Source: Myotis daubentonii
Taxonomy: Eukaryota; Chordata; Mammalia; Chiroptera; Vespertilionidae
Length of the DNA: 64,000 nucleotides
Reading direction: 5' to 3'
NCBI RefSeq assembly: GCF_963259705.1
Contig: NC_081844.1
Coordinates: 44,819,930-44,883,929, forward strand
Position 1 is the stretch's first letter. Every line of letters starts with the position of its first letter. Under the pieces are notes generated by a model. It saw only the letters and a list, made by a program, of their open reading frames with translations. It had not been told where the DNA came from and ran no database searches. Made by a program: the position numbers and the translations under genes. Shown one piece after another: positions 22,528 through 33,265 of this stretch.

Positions 22528-23213
22528 AAAAATAGATTTAATTTTGATTGAAATGAAATGTAATTGGAGATGGATTTTGTATTACATACTATGTTCATAT
22601 ATATTTTTTTTCCTAAAAACTAGGCAATACAATTTAGGAAACAGGAATAATGCCACATATTTTTTGAGAATAGTTGTGCAAAGCAAATCAGGTAATATAT
22701 TGTGATCTTTCCCAGGGTATGGCACATTCTGGATCCTCAATAGCAGTTATTGTTATTATGATTTTATTATACTCTTATTAAAAATCCTAAGACATTATAA
22801 ATTTACTAAAGTGTAAATGAAATTGTAAAAATAATGCATGCAAAAGTAAATGCACATTTAAACTAATATGATGTTATATGTCAATTATGTATCAATTAAA
22901 AAGTAAATATATATATATATATATATACTGTTTTTTTATAAAGACTTATACTTAATAATATGGTTCCATTAACAGGGGTGGGATAAGTCAGTATGTCAAC
23001 TTCATTAATAATGTCCAATTGGATTTGGCAGTATTGCCTTAGATACAGGACTGGAGGAATTTAGAATGTGAGAAGGGTCTTGCTGCCCCAGTTTTGAGGG
23101 AAATAGTATTAAATGCTGTATACAATAAAAGGAAAACTATTTTTAGAAGAGAAAAAGAAAAGCTGGATTAAAAACTGTATTTATTCCTGATAAATTTATG
23201 AAATAAATTTAAA
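22528..23213. other. Unique AT-rich DNA with a short (AT)n tract
   Basis: An AT dinucleotide run lies at about 22906-22927. Nothing else is recognised. Confidence 0.45.
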
Positions 23214-23963
23214 CTAGTGGCCTGGTTCACAAAATTCGTGCGGGGGGTGGGGGGTTGTCCCTCAGCCCGGCTGCACCCTCTCCAATTTGGGACTCCTCAG
23301 GGGATGTCCCTGTGGGATTGGGCCTAAACCAGCAGTTGCAATCCAAGACCGCTGGCTCCTAACCGCTCAACTGCCTGCCTGCCAGATCACCCCTAACCTC
23401 TCTGCCTGCTGGCCTGCTTGCCCCCAACTACCCCCTATGCTGGCCTTCTCTCCCCCACGGCCCCCTCACTGACCTGATCGCCCCCAATTGCCCTCCCCTG
23501 CTGGCCTCATGGCCCCCAACTGCCATCCCTGGCTGGCCTCATGCCCCAAAACTGCCCACCCCGGCCAGAGGCCCTCCACGGCTGGGCGCGGAATGCTTGC
23601 CTCATCGCCAGGGCGACTACACAAGCGTTCTGCGCCCGCCTGGCCAGAGGCCCCCCGGGCCAGGCGTGGAACACTAGCCTCATCTCTGGGGCAATGACGC
23701 AAGTGTTCCTCTCCCCCTCCCCACCCCCCAGCTGCTCTATGCCCAGTGCCCAGAGGCCCTCTGCGGCCGGGGTGGAACGCTTGCCTAGTCGCTGCGGCAA
23801 TGAAGCAAGCATTCCGCCAGGCCGCTCAGGCTGCCCGCTCTCAGTGGCCGCCCCCTCCTCCCCCCGGGACTGGGGGACTCCAACGGGGCTGAGAGGACTG
23901 GGCACCACCATCTTTGTGGCAGAGTGATGGTCAATTTGCATATTTCCTCTTTATTAGATAGTA
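23214..23963 (-). mobile_element. HeliBat Helitron, 750 bp, with minisatellite body
   Basis: It opens CTAGTGGCCTGGTTCAC after A (23213) and ends CTCTTTATTAGATAGTA before T (23964). The terminator palindrome has decayed. The interior is GC-rich with about three 80-100 bp units built on GGCCAGAGGCCC and GGAATGCTTGCCTCATCG-type text (about 23555-23825), plus shorter CCCCCAACTGCC units before it. The long open frames on both strands come from this repeat. Confidence 0.93.
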
Positions 23964-24370
23964 TTATTATTTGTGAACAAATATAGAGAAAAAAAATAAC
24001 CATGATGGATTAACCAGTCCGAATGACCATTAACTCACTAATTTATTCAGTCAATCAGTAAAAAGTTTATTTGAATGGTTCCAGTGCAACAGGCATTGGG
24101 AGTTAGGAAGCAGATACAAGGACCACTAAGGCAAAATAGTGTGTCTTATGATTCTATTTCATTTTTGGTGATTAATAAAACTTGAAGAGCATGTTCAAAC
24201 TATGGTAGGCCATGGTTAGGCCTATTGCACTGAGATCTCAGATGAGCCCTGTAGCAAAACAATATGTGCAACAAAGAAGTAAAATTACTCTGAAACTGTT
24301 GTGCAACAAAAGTTATGTATCTGCAACCATATGAGACGACCAAACTTTTGACATTCCTCTGTCAAGAAGG
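23964..24370. other. Unique DNA between a Helitron and L1
   Basis: Nothing recognised. Confidence 0.4.
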
Positions 24371-25110
24371 CAGAGGATAAAGTAATCTTGGTTGTAGGTT
24401 CTTGCTATTCATCACTTTGAATATTTCTTGCCATTCCCTTCTGGCCTGCATAGTTTCTGTTGAGAAATCAGCTGACAGTCGTACAGGTACTCCCTTGTAG
24501 GTAACTGACTTTTTTTCTCTTGCTGCTTTTAAGAGTCTCTCTTTGTCTTTTGCTCTTGGCATTTTAATGATGATGTGTCTTGGTGTGGTCCTCTTTGGAT
24601 TCCTTTTTTGGGGGGTTCTATGCGCTTCCTGGACTTGTAAGTCTATTTCTTTCACCAGGTGGGGGAAGTTTTCTGTCATTATTTCTTCAAATAGGTTTTC
24701 AATATCTTGGTCTCTCTCATCTTCTGGCACCCCTATAATTTGGATGTTGGTATGCTTGAAGTTGTCCCAGAGGCTCCTTACACTATCTTCATATTTTTGG
24801 ATTCTTTTTTCTTTTTGTTTTTCGGGTTGGGTATTTTTTGTTTCTTCGTATTTCAAATCTTTGACTTGATTCTTGGGATCCTCTTGTCTGCTGTTGGATC
24901 TCTGTATATTATTCTTTATTTCAGTCAGAGTATGCTTAATTTCTAGTTGGTCTTTTTTCATATCCTCCAGGGTCTCACTAAATTTATCGGCGGTTTCCAG
25001 AAAATTCTTGAAAAACCTTATAACCGTGGTTTTGAACTCTATATCCAGTCATTTGCTTTCCTCCATTTCTGTCCTTTGTGACCTGTTTCTTTTTCTCTGA
25101 ATTTTTATGC
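24362..25110 (-). pseudogene. L1 ORF1 remnant (RNA-binding chaperone), 3' end missing
   Basis: ORF1p normally coats L1 RNA as a trimeric coiled-coil nucleic-acid chaperone. The open part, 24362-24961, encodes a charged coiled-coil region (KKDQLEIKHTLTEIKNNI, KQKEKRIQKYEDSVRSLWD), the RRM-like part (NIQIIGVPEDERDQDIENLFE, RTPQKRNPKRTTPRHIIIK) and the C-terminal domain start (KERLLKAAREKKSVTYKG, LSADFSTETMQARREWQEI). The last codons after LLYP are not L1. Upstream codons remain in frame (TVIRFFKNFLETADKFSETLED) but a TGA at 25049-25051 interrupts the N-terminal part; RKRNRSQRTEMEESK lies beyond it. The gene is therefore broken at both ends. Confidence 0.92.
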
Positions 25111-26258
25111 TTCCCTGTGTTGGTAGAGTGGCTTTGTGTGCTAGGTGTCCTATAGGGCCCAGTGGCTCAGCCTCCCCCATTATCTGAGGTGGACCCTCTT
25201 GGTGAACCCCTTTGTGGGCTTTGTGCACAGCCTTTCTGTAATCTTGTTGTAGTTAAGCCTTGATTTTTGTAGTTATCACTGGGAGGAATTGACCTCCAGG
25301 CCAATTGGCTGTGAGAATCAGCTGTGTCTGCAGTGGGAGAACTTCTGTGCTGAAGACACCCTTCTGGGGCAAGACTTGCTTCAATGGGGCTTTTGTGCTC
25401 ACTGAGTCTGCCCCCTGAGTCTGTCCCTTATGGATCTGAGGAGTTGTAATCTGGATGGTCCCACTCTGACCACTGGGTACACTGGCTCTTGGATGTAAGG
25501 AGGTGCTAATTTAGCCTCTTCCTGAGGTTACCCAGCAGGAGCTATGAAGAGATATGCAGATTCCCCTTCCTTTTTTGGGGTTTGGAGGTGTCCAAATGAG
25601 GCCCAGCTGTGAAGCAATGCAAGCTGCTATGGGGCCTTGGGCCTTCTCTTGGAAGTTCTGGGTCTGTCTGGCCCAGCTGCAGTTTGTTAGGTAATTTTCA
25701 GATTGCAAAGGGTCAGGACATTCATATTCAAAAGCCTCTGCCACAGCCTGAGTGGCTGCAGGGTCTCAGGGGATTAATAGGGTGGAGCAAGCAGCTATGG
25801 CTGATCCTCAGCCCTGCCCTAAGGGGTCCCGCATCTCAGTGTCCTGGTAATTGCTGCAAGCATCTCTGAGGGAAAGCCGCCCCCAATTTCCGAGTTCTGC
25901 CTGCTGCCAGACAGTCCAGTTTCTCCCTGTATGAGTCCTGGGTCCCCAGGGACTTCCCAGAACTGGAGTTCAGAGCAGTCTGGAGCTTGTGACTCCAGAT
26001 TCAAAAAGACAGCCGTGTCCTCAGGTGCCAGCCCCTTTCCGCATGCTCGAGCCTCTGTACCTCTGCACTTTACTTCCACAGCTCCTCTGAGTCTCAGTGT
26101 GCTTTTCTCTTTCCTTCTAGTTGTAGAATTTCCACTCAGCTAGCCTTCCTGTGGTTCTGGATGATGTCCGCTTTGTCTTTTCATTGTATTTTTGAAGTTG
26201 TTGTGGGAGGCAGCAATTTCTAGTGTTTACCTATGCCACCATCTTGGTTTCTCTCCCC
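24371..26258 (-). mobile_element. 3'-truncated LINE-1 with 5' UTR and most of ORF1
   Basis: On the minus strand the element begins with GAAACCAAGATGGTGGCATAG, the start of an L1 5' UTR, and runs through about 1.1 kb of 5' UTR (GC-richer than flanks) into ORF1. It stops at codons for NLQPRLLYP, before the ORF1 terminus; ORF2 and the 3' UTR are missing. Ordinary L1 insertions lose their 5' ends, so a copy with an intact 5' start and no 3' end points to a later deletion or breakage. No target duplication is visible. Confidence 0.9.
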
Positions 26259-26260
26259 AA

Positions 26261-26305
26261 ACACAATTTTATAGACAAATTTATCTGAAGCACTTATCAA
26301 ATGTT
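26261..26305 (+). repeat. 45-bp direct repeat, copy A
   Basis: This segment, starting about 3 bp from the L1 5' end, is 44/45 identical to 27531-27575 in the same orientation, 1,270 bp away. It includes ATAGACAAATTTATCTGAAG. I know no family that explains it. Confidence 0.9.
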
Positions 26306-27530
26306 CACTATTGCATGAAATGGAAATGGTGTACTTCAGTTTCCACAGGATCCAGAATATAATAACAGTAAGAGAAACTAAACTAGTTTAGTCTATAAGA
26401 ACAAAATAGAATCACAAATTAGACCATCACTTTGTTTTTAATGTTTCTGATATATATCTGATTATATATGAAATTTTAAGACTTGTTTTTACTCATAATT
26501 TATGCATATTTTCTTACAGTTTTCTTCATTTTGAAATGTTTTACAGCAGTCCTTAATCTATCTCTCATATCTTCAAAAAATTTATTTTATTTTTATCTGA
26601 CACTTTATTTCGCTGGAGTCTTTAGGTGAGAGCTCATAAAACATGTTACAGACAGTGAAATGGGGAAAAAATGGTGCAGTTATTAAAAAAGAAAGGAAAA
26701 TAAAAACAAAGAGAAAGTTCATGGAAAACTAATTTAAGTTTGCCATTTAAATTGTGTAGTAATAATTTGAAACTAAATTTAAAGGACAAGAAAAAAAAGT
26801 TAAAAGCTATTTTATCTGAAGGCGCGAGATCTAAATGCTAAGATTCTTACTCTCTTTTTTATTTTATTTCTTTGTTTTGTTTCGTATTATAGGAGAAAGT
26901 TTATTTAGAGAGTTACAAAGGTGGTAGAAGTAAGCCAGCTGGGCTGCTTAGGTTCAGGAAACAAGTTACAGAAACCAAAGGAGGGCCCTTGGAGCTTAGG
27001 AGAGAGAAAAGCAAAGGTAATGTGCCTGCGGGGAAGAGGGAGATGGAAAGGTACGGGCATGCTCCCAAGAGGGAGAGCCCCTTGTTCTTTAAGTTCGAAT
27101 AAAAATCCACCATTGGAAGGCAACTGAACATATATCACTCTTCATCCAAGAAAAAACAAGTGAAATGTATTACTATCTATGTAGGAACATTTTCATTTAG
27201 AGATAAAAGCAGCTCACAATGTATATGTAACTTTTAATGGTTTTCATATAATAAGGGTTGCAAAATTACAATGTTTTGAGAAGCTAGGTAGTAGAATCCA
27301 ACAAGGTTATTACTGCAATACATTTATGATCTCTAATGTCAAGTGAATCCCAGTGCTGCCCTACAGTATCTCTTGATTTCCCTGGTTAGCACACTTTCAC
27401 AGTGGTTATTTTAAATATCCTACACTTTTTTTAAACAGCAGCTCTTCACAGAAAATAACCTCCCATCCTAGCTTCATAGATAATATCAGATAGCATCTGT
27501 CTGACTTTTCAATCATGAAATTGGCTAAAA
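26306..27530. other. 1.2-kb segment between the 45-bp direct repeats
   Basis: Most of it is AT-rich and unrecognised. The part at about 26890-27120 is purine-rich and GC-richer, with AGTAAGCCAGCTGGGCTGC and CGGGGAAGAGGGAGATGG; it may be an old LTR or other dispersed repeat that I cannot name. The overlapping open frames on both strands there are not supported as genes. Confidence 0.35.
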
Positions 27531-27575
27531 ACAAAATTTTATAGACAAATTTATCTGAAGCACTTATCAAATGTT
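27531..27575 (+). repeat. 45-bp direct repeat, copy B
   Basis: It matches 26261-26305 with one mismatch (ACAA versus ACAC at the fourth base). Sequence beyond either edge diverges at once. Confidence 0.9.
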
Positions 27576-27722
27576 ATTAACTTGCAGCAAAGGAAACAAT
27601 TGCAGGAGGGTATGAAAAGAAAAGGGTTCCATTTCTGAGAGGTTTGGAAACATTTCACTTATATAAATAAGCAGTTAGTTTTTAAAGTAAGAATATTTTT
27701 CAGTTTTATTCCACAAATTTAA

Positions 27723-27765
<43 letters not shown>

Positions 27766-28074
27766 ATGTGTCCATAATAGTTCTTGGAAAGACTGTCAGC
27801 AGTAAGATAGTACAAAATGATATCTCTATCTTCTCCTAGAAGAAAAACAGCACATAGAAAAAGCAAATATTAAGAGTACATATGTATATGAAGTTAGAAT
27901 TACAAAGTTTTATATTCCAGCATTAGTAGAGGATAAAACCAGCTAATAGAAAAGCATGAAATGAAATCAGAGACAGAGCACCAAGCAGTAAGACCCTGTT
28001 AAGATTTGTTTTAGGCTGAAAAGATGAAGGTTCCAGAGTTTGTTACTTGTTTTTTATATATATATATATCTCCA
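27576..28074. other. Unique DNA with a (GT)n microsatellite
   Basis: A GT tract of about 19 units lies at 27724-27762 and a short TA tract at about 28057-28069. Nothing else is recognised. Confidence 0.45.
27724..27762. repeat. (GT)n microsatellite
   Basis: About 19 uninterrupted GT units. Confidence 0.98.
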
Positions 28075-29084
28075 TCCTATCTAATAAAAGAGAAACATGG
28101 TAATTAGCATACAACCGCTACCCTTCCCATTGGCTAATCAGGGCAATATGCAAATTAACTGCCAGCCAAGATGGCGGCTGGCAGCCAGGCAGCTTAAAGC
28201 GAACATGAGGCTTGCTTGATTCAGTGACGGAGGACTCCAACGTTCCCCGCCTGCTGCTGCAGGCCTCTGAGCTGCAACTCTAAGCAACTATGTTAAAAAT
28301 ATAGAAGCTAAACAAAACCCCAGAAACCTGCTGTAGTCCGCCGGGCTTCAGCCAGCAGGATCGCAACATTGTTTCAAATACAGAAGGTAAACAAAGGCCA
28401 GAAACCTGCTTTTAGCAGCGGAGGCCTAAGAGCTGGAGCCTCAGAGCTAAAGCTGGCCCAGAATAATAAAAAAAAAAAAAAAATAGAAAAAAAGGAGCGT
28501 TTGGGAGCTTCAGTCACCCCCAGCCTGAAAACAGCCCTCAGCCCCTCACCCAGACTGGCCAGACACCCCAGTGGGGACCCCCACCCTGATCCAGGACACC
28601 CTTCAGGGCAAACCAGCTGGCCCGACCCATGCACCAGGCCTCTATCCTATATAGTAAAAGGGTAATATGCCTCCCAGCACCGGGATCAGCGGAGCCGAGA
28701 GGCCTCCCGGTACCAGGATCAGTGTGACAGGGCAGCGCCCAAAGCCCCTGATCATCCTGCGGCTCTGTGTGTGACAGGGTCCGGCGCCCCAACCCCCTGA
28801 TCGGCCGTACCCTGAGTGTGACTGAGTGTGGCATCGCAACCTCCCAATCTGCCCTGCTCTGTGCATGACAGGGGGCGGTGCCCCAACTCCCCAATCAGCC
28901 CTGCTCTGAGCCCGACCAGGGGCTGCACCTAGGAATTGGGCCTGTCCTCTACCACCCGGGAGCAGGCCTAAGCCAGCAGGTCATTATCTCCCGGGGGGTC
29001 CCAGACTGCGAGAGGGCACAGGCCAGGCTGAGGGACCTCCCGCTCCCCCCCGAGTGCACAAATTTTTGTGCACAGGGCCTCTAG
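28075..29084 (+). mobile_element. Composite HeliBat Helitron (two fused units), 1.01 kb
   Basis: The first unit starts TCCTATCTAATAAAAGAG after A (28074) and runs to CCAGGCCTCTA at 28644 without a terminator palindrome. A second 5' end, TCCTATATAGTAAAAGGG, follows at once at 28645. The second unit supplies the only good terminator, GTGCACAAATTTTTGTGCAC then AGGGCCTCTAG at 29084. The same fusion junction occurs in the sister copy at 56654-57912 on the other strand, so the fusion is most simply read as a mobile unit. The first unit has internal repeats with AAACCTGCT; the second has about four units of a minisatellite near 28690-28920. Confidence 0.93.
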
Positions 29085-29522
29085 TATGTATATAAAGAAC
29101 CAGGGGCCATCACATCCAAAACAACCAAACGGACTACAAAACAGGCTGAGTAGGGTGACCAGGCCGTCAGGGGGGTTAGCGAGGGACGACCAAACAAGTG
29201 AATAGCAGGCTGCATGGGGCAACCAGGCTGCCAGGGGGTGCACTTGGTGGCAACCAGGCTGGAAGGGGTGGGCAGTGAGGGGTGGTCAGGCCAGCAGAGA
29301 GGGGCAGTGAGGGGCGATCAGGCAGGCAGGCAGGTGAGAAGTTAGGAGCCAGAGGTTTTGGATTGTGAGAGGGATGTCCAACTGCTGGTTTAGGCCTGAT
29401 CCTGGAGATCAAGCATAAACCAGCAGTCAGACATCCCCCGAGGGGTACCGAATTGGAGAGGGTGCAGGCTGGGCTGAGGGGACCCCCTATCCATGCACGA
29501 ATTTTGTGCACCGGGCCTCTAG
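29085..29522 (+). mobile_element. HeliBat Helitron, abutting the composite
   Basis: Its 5' end (TATGTATATAAAGAACCAGG) follows the preceding CTAG with no spacer and is eroded relative to the related copy at 59873-60408. It ends GCACGAATTTTGTGCACCGGGCCTCTAG at 29522. The body has tandem GGCAACCAGGCTG / GGTGGTCAGGCC units, shared with 59873-60408. Confidence 0.88.
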
Positions 29523-29968
29523 TCCTATATAATAAAAGCCTAATATGCTAAGTGTTGGATTATCCAGTTAGCCATTCAACCAATTGAAGCATAATTTGCT
29601 AATGATATGCTAAAACCACTCAACCACTTGCTATGATGTGCACTGACCACCAGGGGGCAGACGCACTGACCACCAGGTGGCAGACGTTCCAACCAGTAGG
29701 TTAGCTTGCTGCTGGGGTCCAGTTGATTGGGACTGAGTGAGATGAGCCAGACACACCCTGGAGCCCTCTGGTGGTTCTTCCCCCACTGGCCAACCTCCCA
29801 CATTCCTCCCCAGCCCTGACTGTACACCAGTCGGGTCCCTCATCCTGGCCTGCACCCTTTCACAATCCAGGACCCCACAGGGGATGTTGGAGAGCCAGTT
29901 TTGGCCTAATCCCACAGGCTGGGCCTGGGGACCCCACTGGTGCACGAATTCATGCACCAAGCCTTTAG
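29523..29968 (+). mobile_element. HeliBat Helitron, third in the gapless run
   Basis: TCCTATATAATAAAAGCC starts directly after the previous CTAG. The end is GTGCACGAATTCATGCACC, AAGCCTTTAG, then T (29969). It has duplicated CACTGACCACCAGG phrases near 29643-29680. The same subfamily occurs at 56353-56653, again directly after another Helitron's terminator. Confidence 0.92.
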
Positions 29969-30009
29969 TGTTTAAAACTAAAACTAAAACAATAAAACTT
30001 TTCTTTTGG

Positions 30010-30228
30010 TCCCAGCCAGTTTGGCTCAGTGGATAGAGCATTGGCCTATGAACTGAATGGTCCCAGGTTCGATTCCAGTCAAGGACACATGTCCGGGTTG
30101 TGGGCTCGATTCCCAGTGGGGGTCTTGCAGCAGGCAGCCAATCCATTATTCTCTCTCATCATGGATGTTTCTATCTCTCTCTCCCTCTTCCTTCCTCTCT
30201 GAAATCAATAAAAATATATTAAAAAACA
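30010..30228 (+). mobile_element. Ves SINE
   Basis: The head CCCAGCCAGTTTGGCTCAG, B-box-like GGTTCGATTCC, CT-rich tract and GAAATCAATAAAAATATATT tail are present. A clear target duplication is not visible among the A-rich flanks. Confidence 0.88.
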
Positions 30229-31299
30229 ACAAATACCTTCACTTATGACAAACTTGTGAATTAATGTGGCTTAAAGATTCTGTCCACTCTGTGTTTAAGA
30301 GTGATGGAAATCAGTTTCCCTCTTCCTTTTGAAAATAAATTCTTCTTCCCTTAACGATTATCCCTGAACTCTCCTGAATTTGCTGCTGCTTCATATACTA
30401 AATTATAACAATCAGTATTTACACATACGCTAATGCACTTTTCTGAATCAGACAACCCCCTTCCCTGGACTTTGTGATCCTTCCTACCCCTGGCTTTTCT
30501 CCTTGAAATCACAGCCAGTTATTGAAGGTTCTTTCTCTGCCCTTACAACTGCTCTCTCTTTTTCTAAATTCAATATATGTACTATCTACACATATGCAGA
30601 TATATATATTATATGCATATAATTTCAGCCATTTTATTATTTGAAGACTATTAGCATTGACAATGTTCAATTATGTTAAACCTCTCTTCCAAGAATACCT
30701 AAAATCTTAAAATGAGTTAATTCCTCAATATTTCTTTAAGTGATATAGGTTGATAATATAAACTTGTATTTATCATACCCTCTCCTCTCACCCAAGTGCT
30801 TCCTCTCCATTCCCCTCTCTCTGTTGTGTTTTCTCTTTTTTCTGCCTTTATAAGAAGCGTTACTTTTCTCACAAAGCAAGAGACTGACTCCACTTGCTCC
30901 CATGTCTCCTTCCTTTTCTACCAAAGAGGTACTTCCCTTCTAGGTCTAATTCTAAATCAGAGGCCCTGGGACAGTATCCTAATTTGATAGCATTGGTTCA
31001 GATACCTGTTCATGTAATTTGCAGAGTCAGAATACAATGACTGTCAGCCTTCACTAGCACCATAATATAGGAAAGAATCATTTTCTGATTTCCAGAAAAA
31101 TAAAGAGTACTACTTGAGGCAGATCCACTATAATGCCTGGCATGATTTCTGTCTCCATGCTTCTAGATCTCATACTAACTCCAGTTGCTATCTTGTCCTG
31201 TAGAATGTGCTTGCCTGAGACCTAAAGTGTGATGAAGTACCTCATCTATTTTCTCTGATGGGCACTATAGTCACCTCAATTTTCACACTTTTTGCATTA
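30229..31299. other. Unique DNA, nothing recognised
   Basis: No reliable repeat or gene call. Confidence 0.4.
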
Positions 31300-31465
31300 C
31301 ATTTTCAAATTTTATCTGTATACTCTATTTAATTACAAACTGTGAAGATCAGGGAACAAACATTCCTATATTATCTGTTGCTATAAACACTAGCTATGGC
31401 ACAGTGCTTAGCATGTAGTAATTGCTTAGTATTTGTTTAATGAAAATAGGTAAATGAGTGAATAA
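31300..31465 (+). repeat. L2 LINE 3' end
   Basis: CAGTGCTTAGCATGTAGTAATTGC, TATTTGTTTAATGAAAAT and ATGAGTGAATAA follow the L2 terminal pattern, including the TGAA-type tail. Confidence 0.65.
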
Positions 31466-32104
31466 TCTCTCTCTTGTTATGACTTTGTTAAATATATATT
31501 CTGTTCATGCTCAGCTCTAATCCCTTTCCCCTGATCTCAATTCTCTAATCTTACTTAGATGATTTCATGCAAATTAGAGCCTTAATAATCACCTATATAG
31601 ATTCACAAGTTTATATTACTAAACTTATTTTTTATATTTGTACATTACCAATCTTTTCTTTGAGTACCATCTCATATAACTGATTTCTTAGTTGCACATC
31701 AAATGCATCACAGCCATCTGAATTCATGATCTTCCCACCCATTAACTTCCTGAATGTTGACCTTAGCTGCTTATTTTCTGGTGCTTCCCATTACATGTAA
31801 TGGCACCACCGACTATGAATTTAAACAAGCCATAAATCTAGGATCCGTTCATAATAACTTAGTTGTCTTCCTACAAAGCCATCCTTATCAATTTACATCC
31901 AAAACATTATCTTCATATTCTCTGCCTGCACTTGGATCCACATTACTACCACATGACCAGGGCTGTTGCAATAGTTTACTTTCAATGACAGGCCATCCTC
32001 CCTGACTCTAAGGTGCTGCCCTCAGAGCAGCAGGATTAACCTTCTTCTAAATGTAAATCTGATCATATCCTCCTCCTGCTTAATTGCATCGATATACTTA
32101 TGGT

Positions 32105-32635
32105 GCTGATGTTTTCAAATATGCCCACAAACCATTTGATACTCTCTTTTTAAAGGTGGAGCCTAAATTCTCTCCTCTCAAATGTGGGTTGAACTAAGTG
32201 AATCACCTCTAAGAATAAAGTTAAAGTACAGATGATGATAGGCAACCTTGGACACAGGTCATAAAAGTCACCACACCCTCCTATTTGCTCTCTTGGGTCC
32301 CTTGCTGGAGTGGGGGATTTAGCTGCCCTGTTATGAGGATACACAGGCAGCTTATAGAAAGGTCCACATCCCAAGGAAGTGAGCCTTCTGCCAACAATAC
32401 TGTGAGTGAACCACCTTGAAAGCAGTTTCCTCTAGTCCTGATCAAACCTTTCGATGACCACAGCCCCTGCTGACATCTAGTCTGCAGCACAGCAGAGACC
32501 TGGACCCAGAACCACCAGATAAATTGCTCCCAAATACCTCATTAACAGAAATATGTAAAAATAAAGCATTTCTCTCTTAAGCCACCAAGTTTTGCTATGA
32601 AGCAGATGGTAATGATGTCAATATCCCAGTAATTA
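32105..32635 (+). repeat. MLT1-like LTR inside the L2
   Basis: GGTGCTGATGTTTTCAAATATGCC, GTCATAAAAGTCACCACACC, GACCACAGCCCCTGCTGAC, TCTCTTAAGCCACCAAGTTTTGCTATG follow the order of an MLT1-type LTR of an ancient retrovirus-like element. It is a solo, non-coding relic. Confidence 0.65.
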
Positions 32636-32707
32636 AGCTTCTTAACATCACCTACTAGAATCTCAACAGTCTGGTCACTGCTACCTTTTCATCCTCTTTA
32701 TGTGCTA

Positions 32708-33001
32708 CTAGAGGCCCAGTGCATGAAATCATGCACTGGGGGTGGGGGTGCGGGGATGTCCCTCAGTCTGGCCTGTGCCCTCTCCCAGTCTGGGACTTAT
32801 AGCTCCTTACCACTCAACTCACTGCTCCTTAGCACTGCCATGGAGGTGGGAGAGACTCCCGCCATTGCTGCTGTGCTCGCCAGCTGTGAGCCCTGCTTCT
32901 GGCTGAGTGGAGCATCTGCCCCCCGGTGGTCAGTGCACATAATAGCGACTGGTCGTTCTGGTTGTTCCACCATAATGTTGCTTAGGCCTTTATTATATAG
33001 A
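32708..33001 (-). mobile_element. HeliBat Helitron, 294 bp, inside the L2
   Basis: It opens CTAGAGGCCCAGTGCATG with the palindrome GTGCATGAAATCATGCAC after A (32707) and ends CCTTTATTATATAGA before T (33002); one G of the terminal GGA is missing. The body shares GCCATGGAGGTGGGAGAG and CCGGTGGTCAGTGCA with 11840-12186. Confidence 0.93.
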
Positions 33002-33040
33002 TGACTTCTGATCCTTGCACACTCCAGCCACAGTGGCCTT

Positions 33041-33265
33041 CTCATTTTATTTTTTAAAATATGTTTTTACTGATTTCAGAGAGGAAGGGAGAGGGAGAGA
33101 GAGATAGAAACATCAATGATGAGAGAGAAGCATTGATCGGCTGCCTCCTATGTGCCCCCCACCAGGGATTGAGCCCATAACCCAGGCATGTGCCCTGACT
33201 GGGAATGGAACCTACACCTCCTGGTTCATAGGTTGATGCTCAACCACTGAGCCTCACCGACTGGG
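33041..33265 (-). mobile_element. Ves SINE inside the L2
   Basis: A reverse-oriented copy of the CTCCTGGTTCATAGGTTGATGC subfamily. The duplication CCACAGTGGCCTT (13 bp) at 33028-33040 and 33266-33278 was made from L2 sequence. Confidence 0.93.

Noticed and set aside
23466..23941. 144-codon and 128-codon overlapping open frames on opposite strands
   Set aside because: They lie wholly within the minisatellite body of a HeliBat; opposite-strand openness reflects GC-rich repeat composition.
25511..26143. Open frames on both strands near 25.5-26.1 kb as candidate exons
   Set aside because: They fall in the L1 5' UTR, which is GC-richer than its surroundings and produces chance frames.
28369..28665. 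98-codon frame as a possible captured gene fragment in the composite Helitron
   Set aside because: No known protein domain is recognisable, and the opposite strand is equally open. Gene capture would need a database match to a host exon, which I cannot run.
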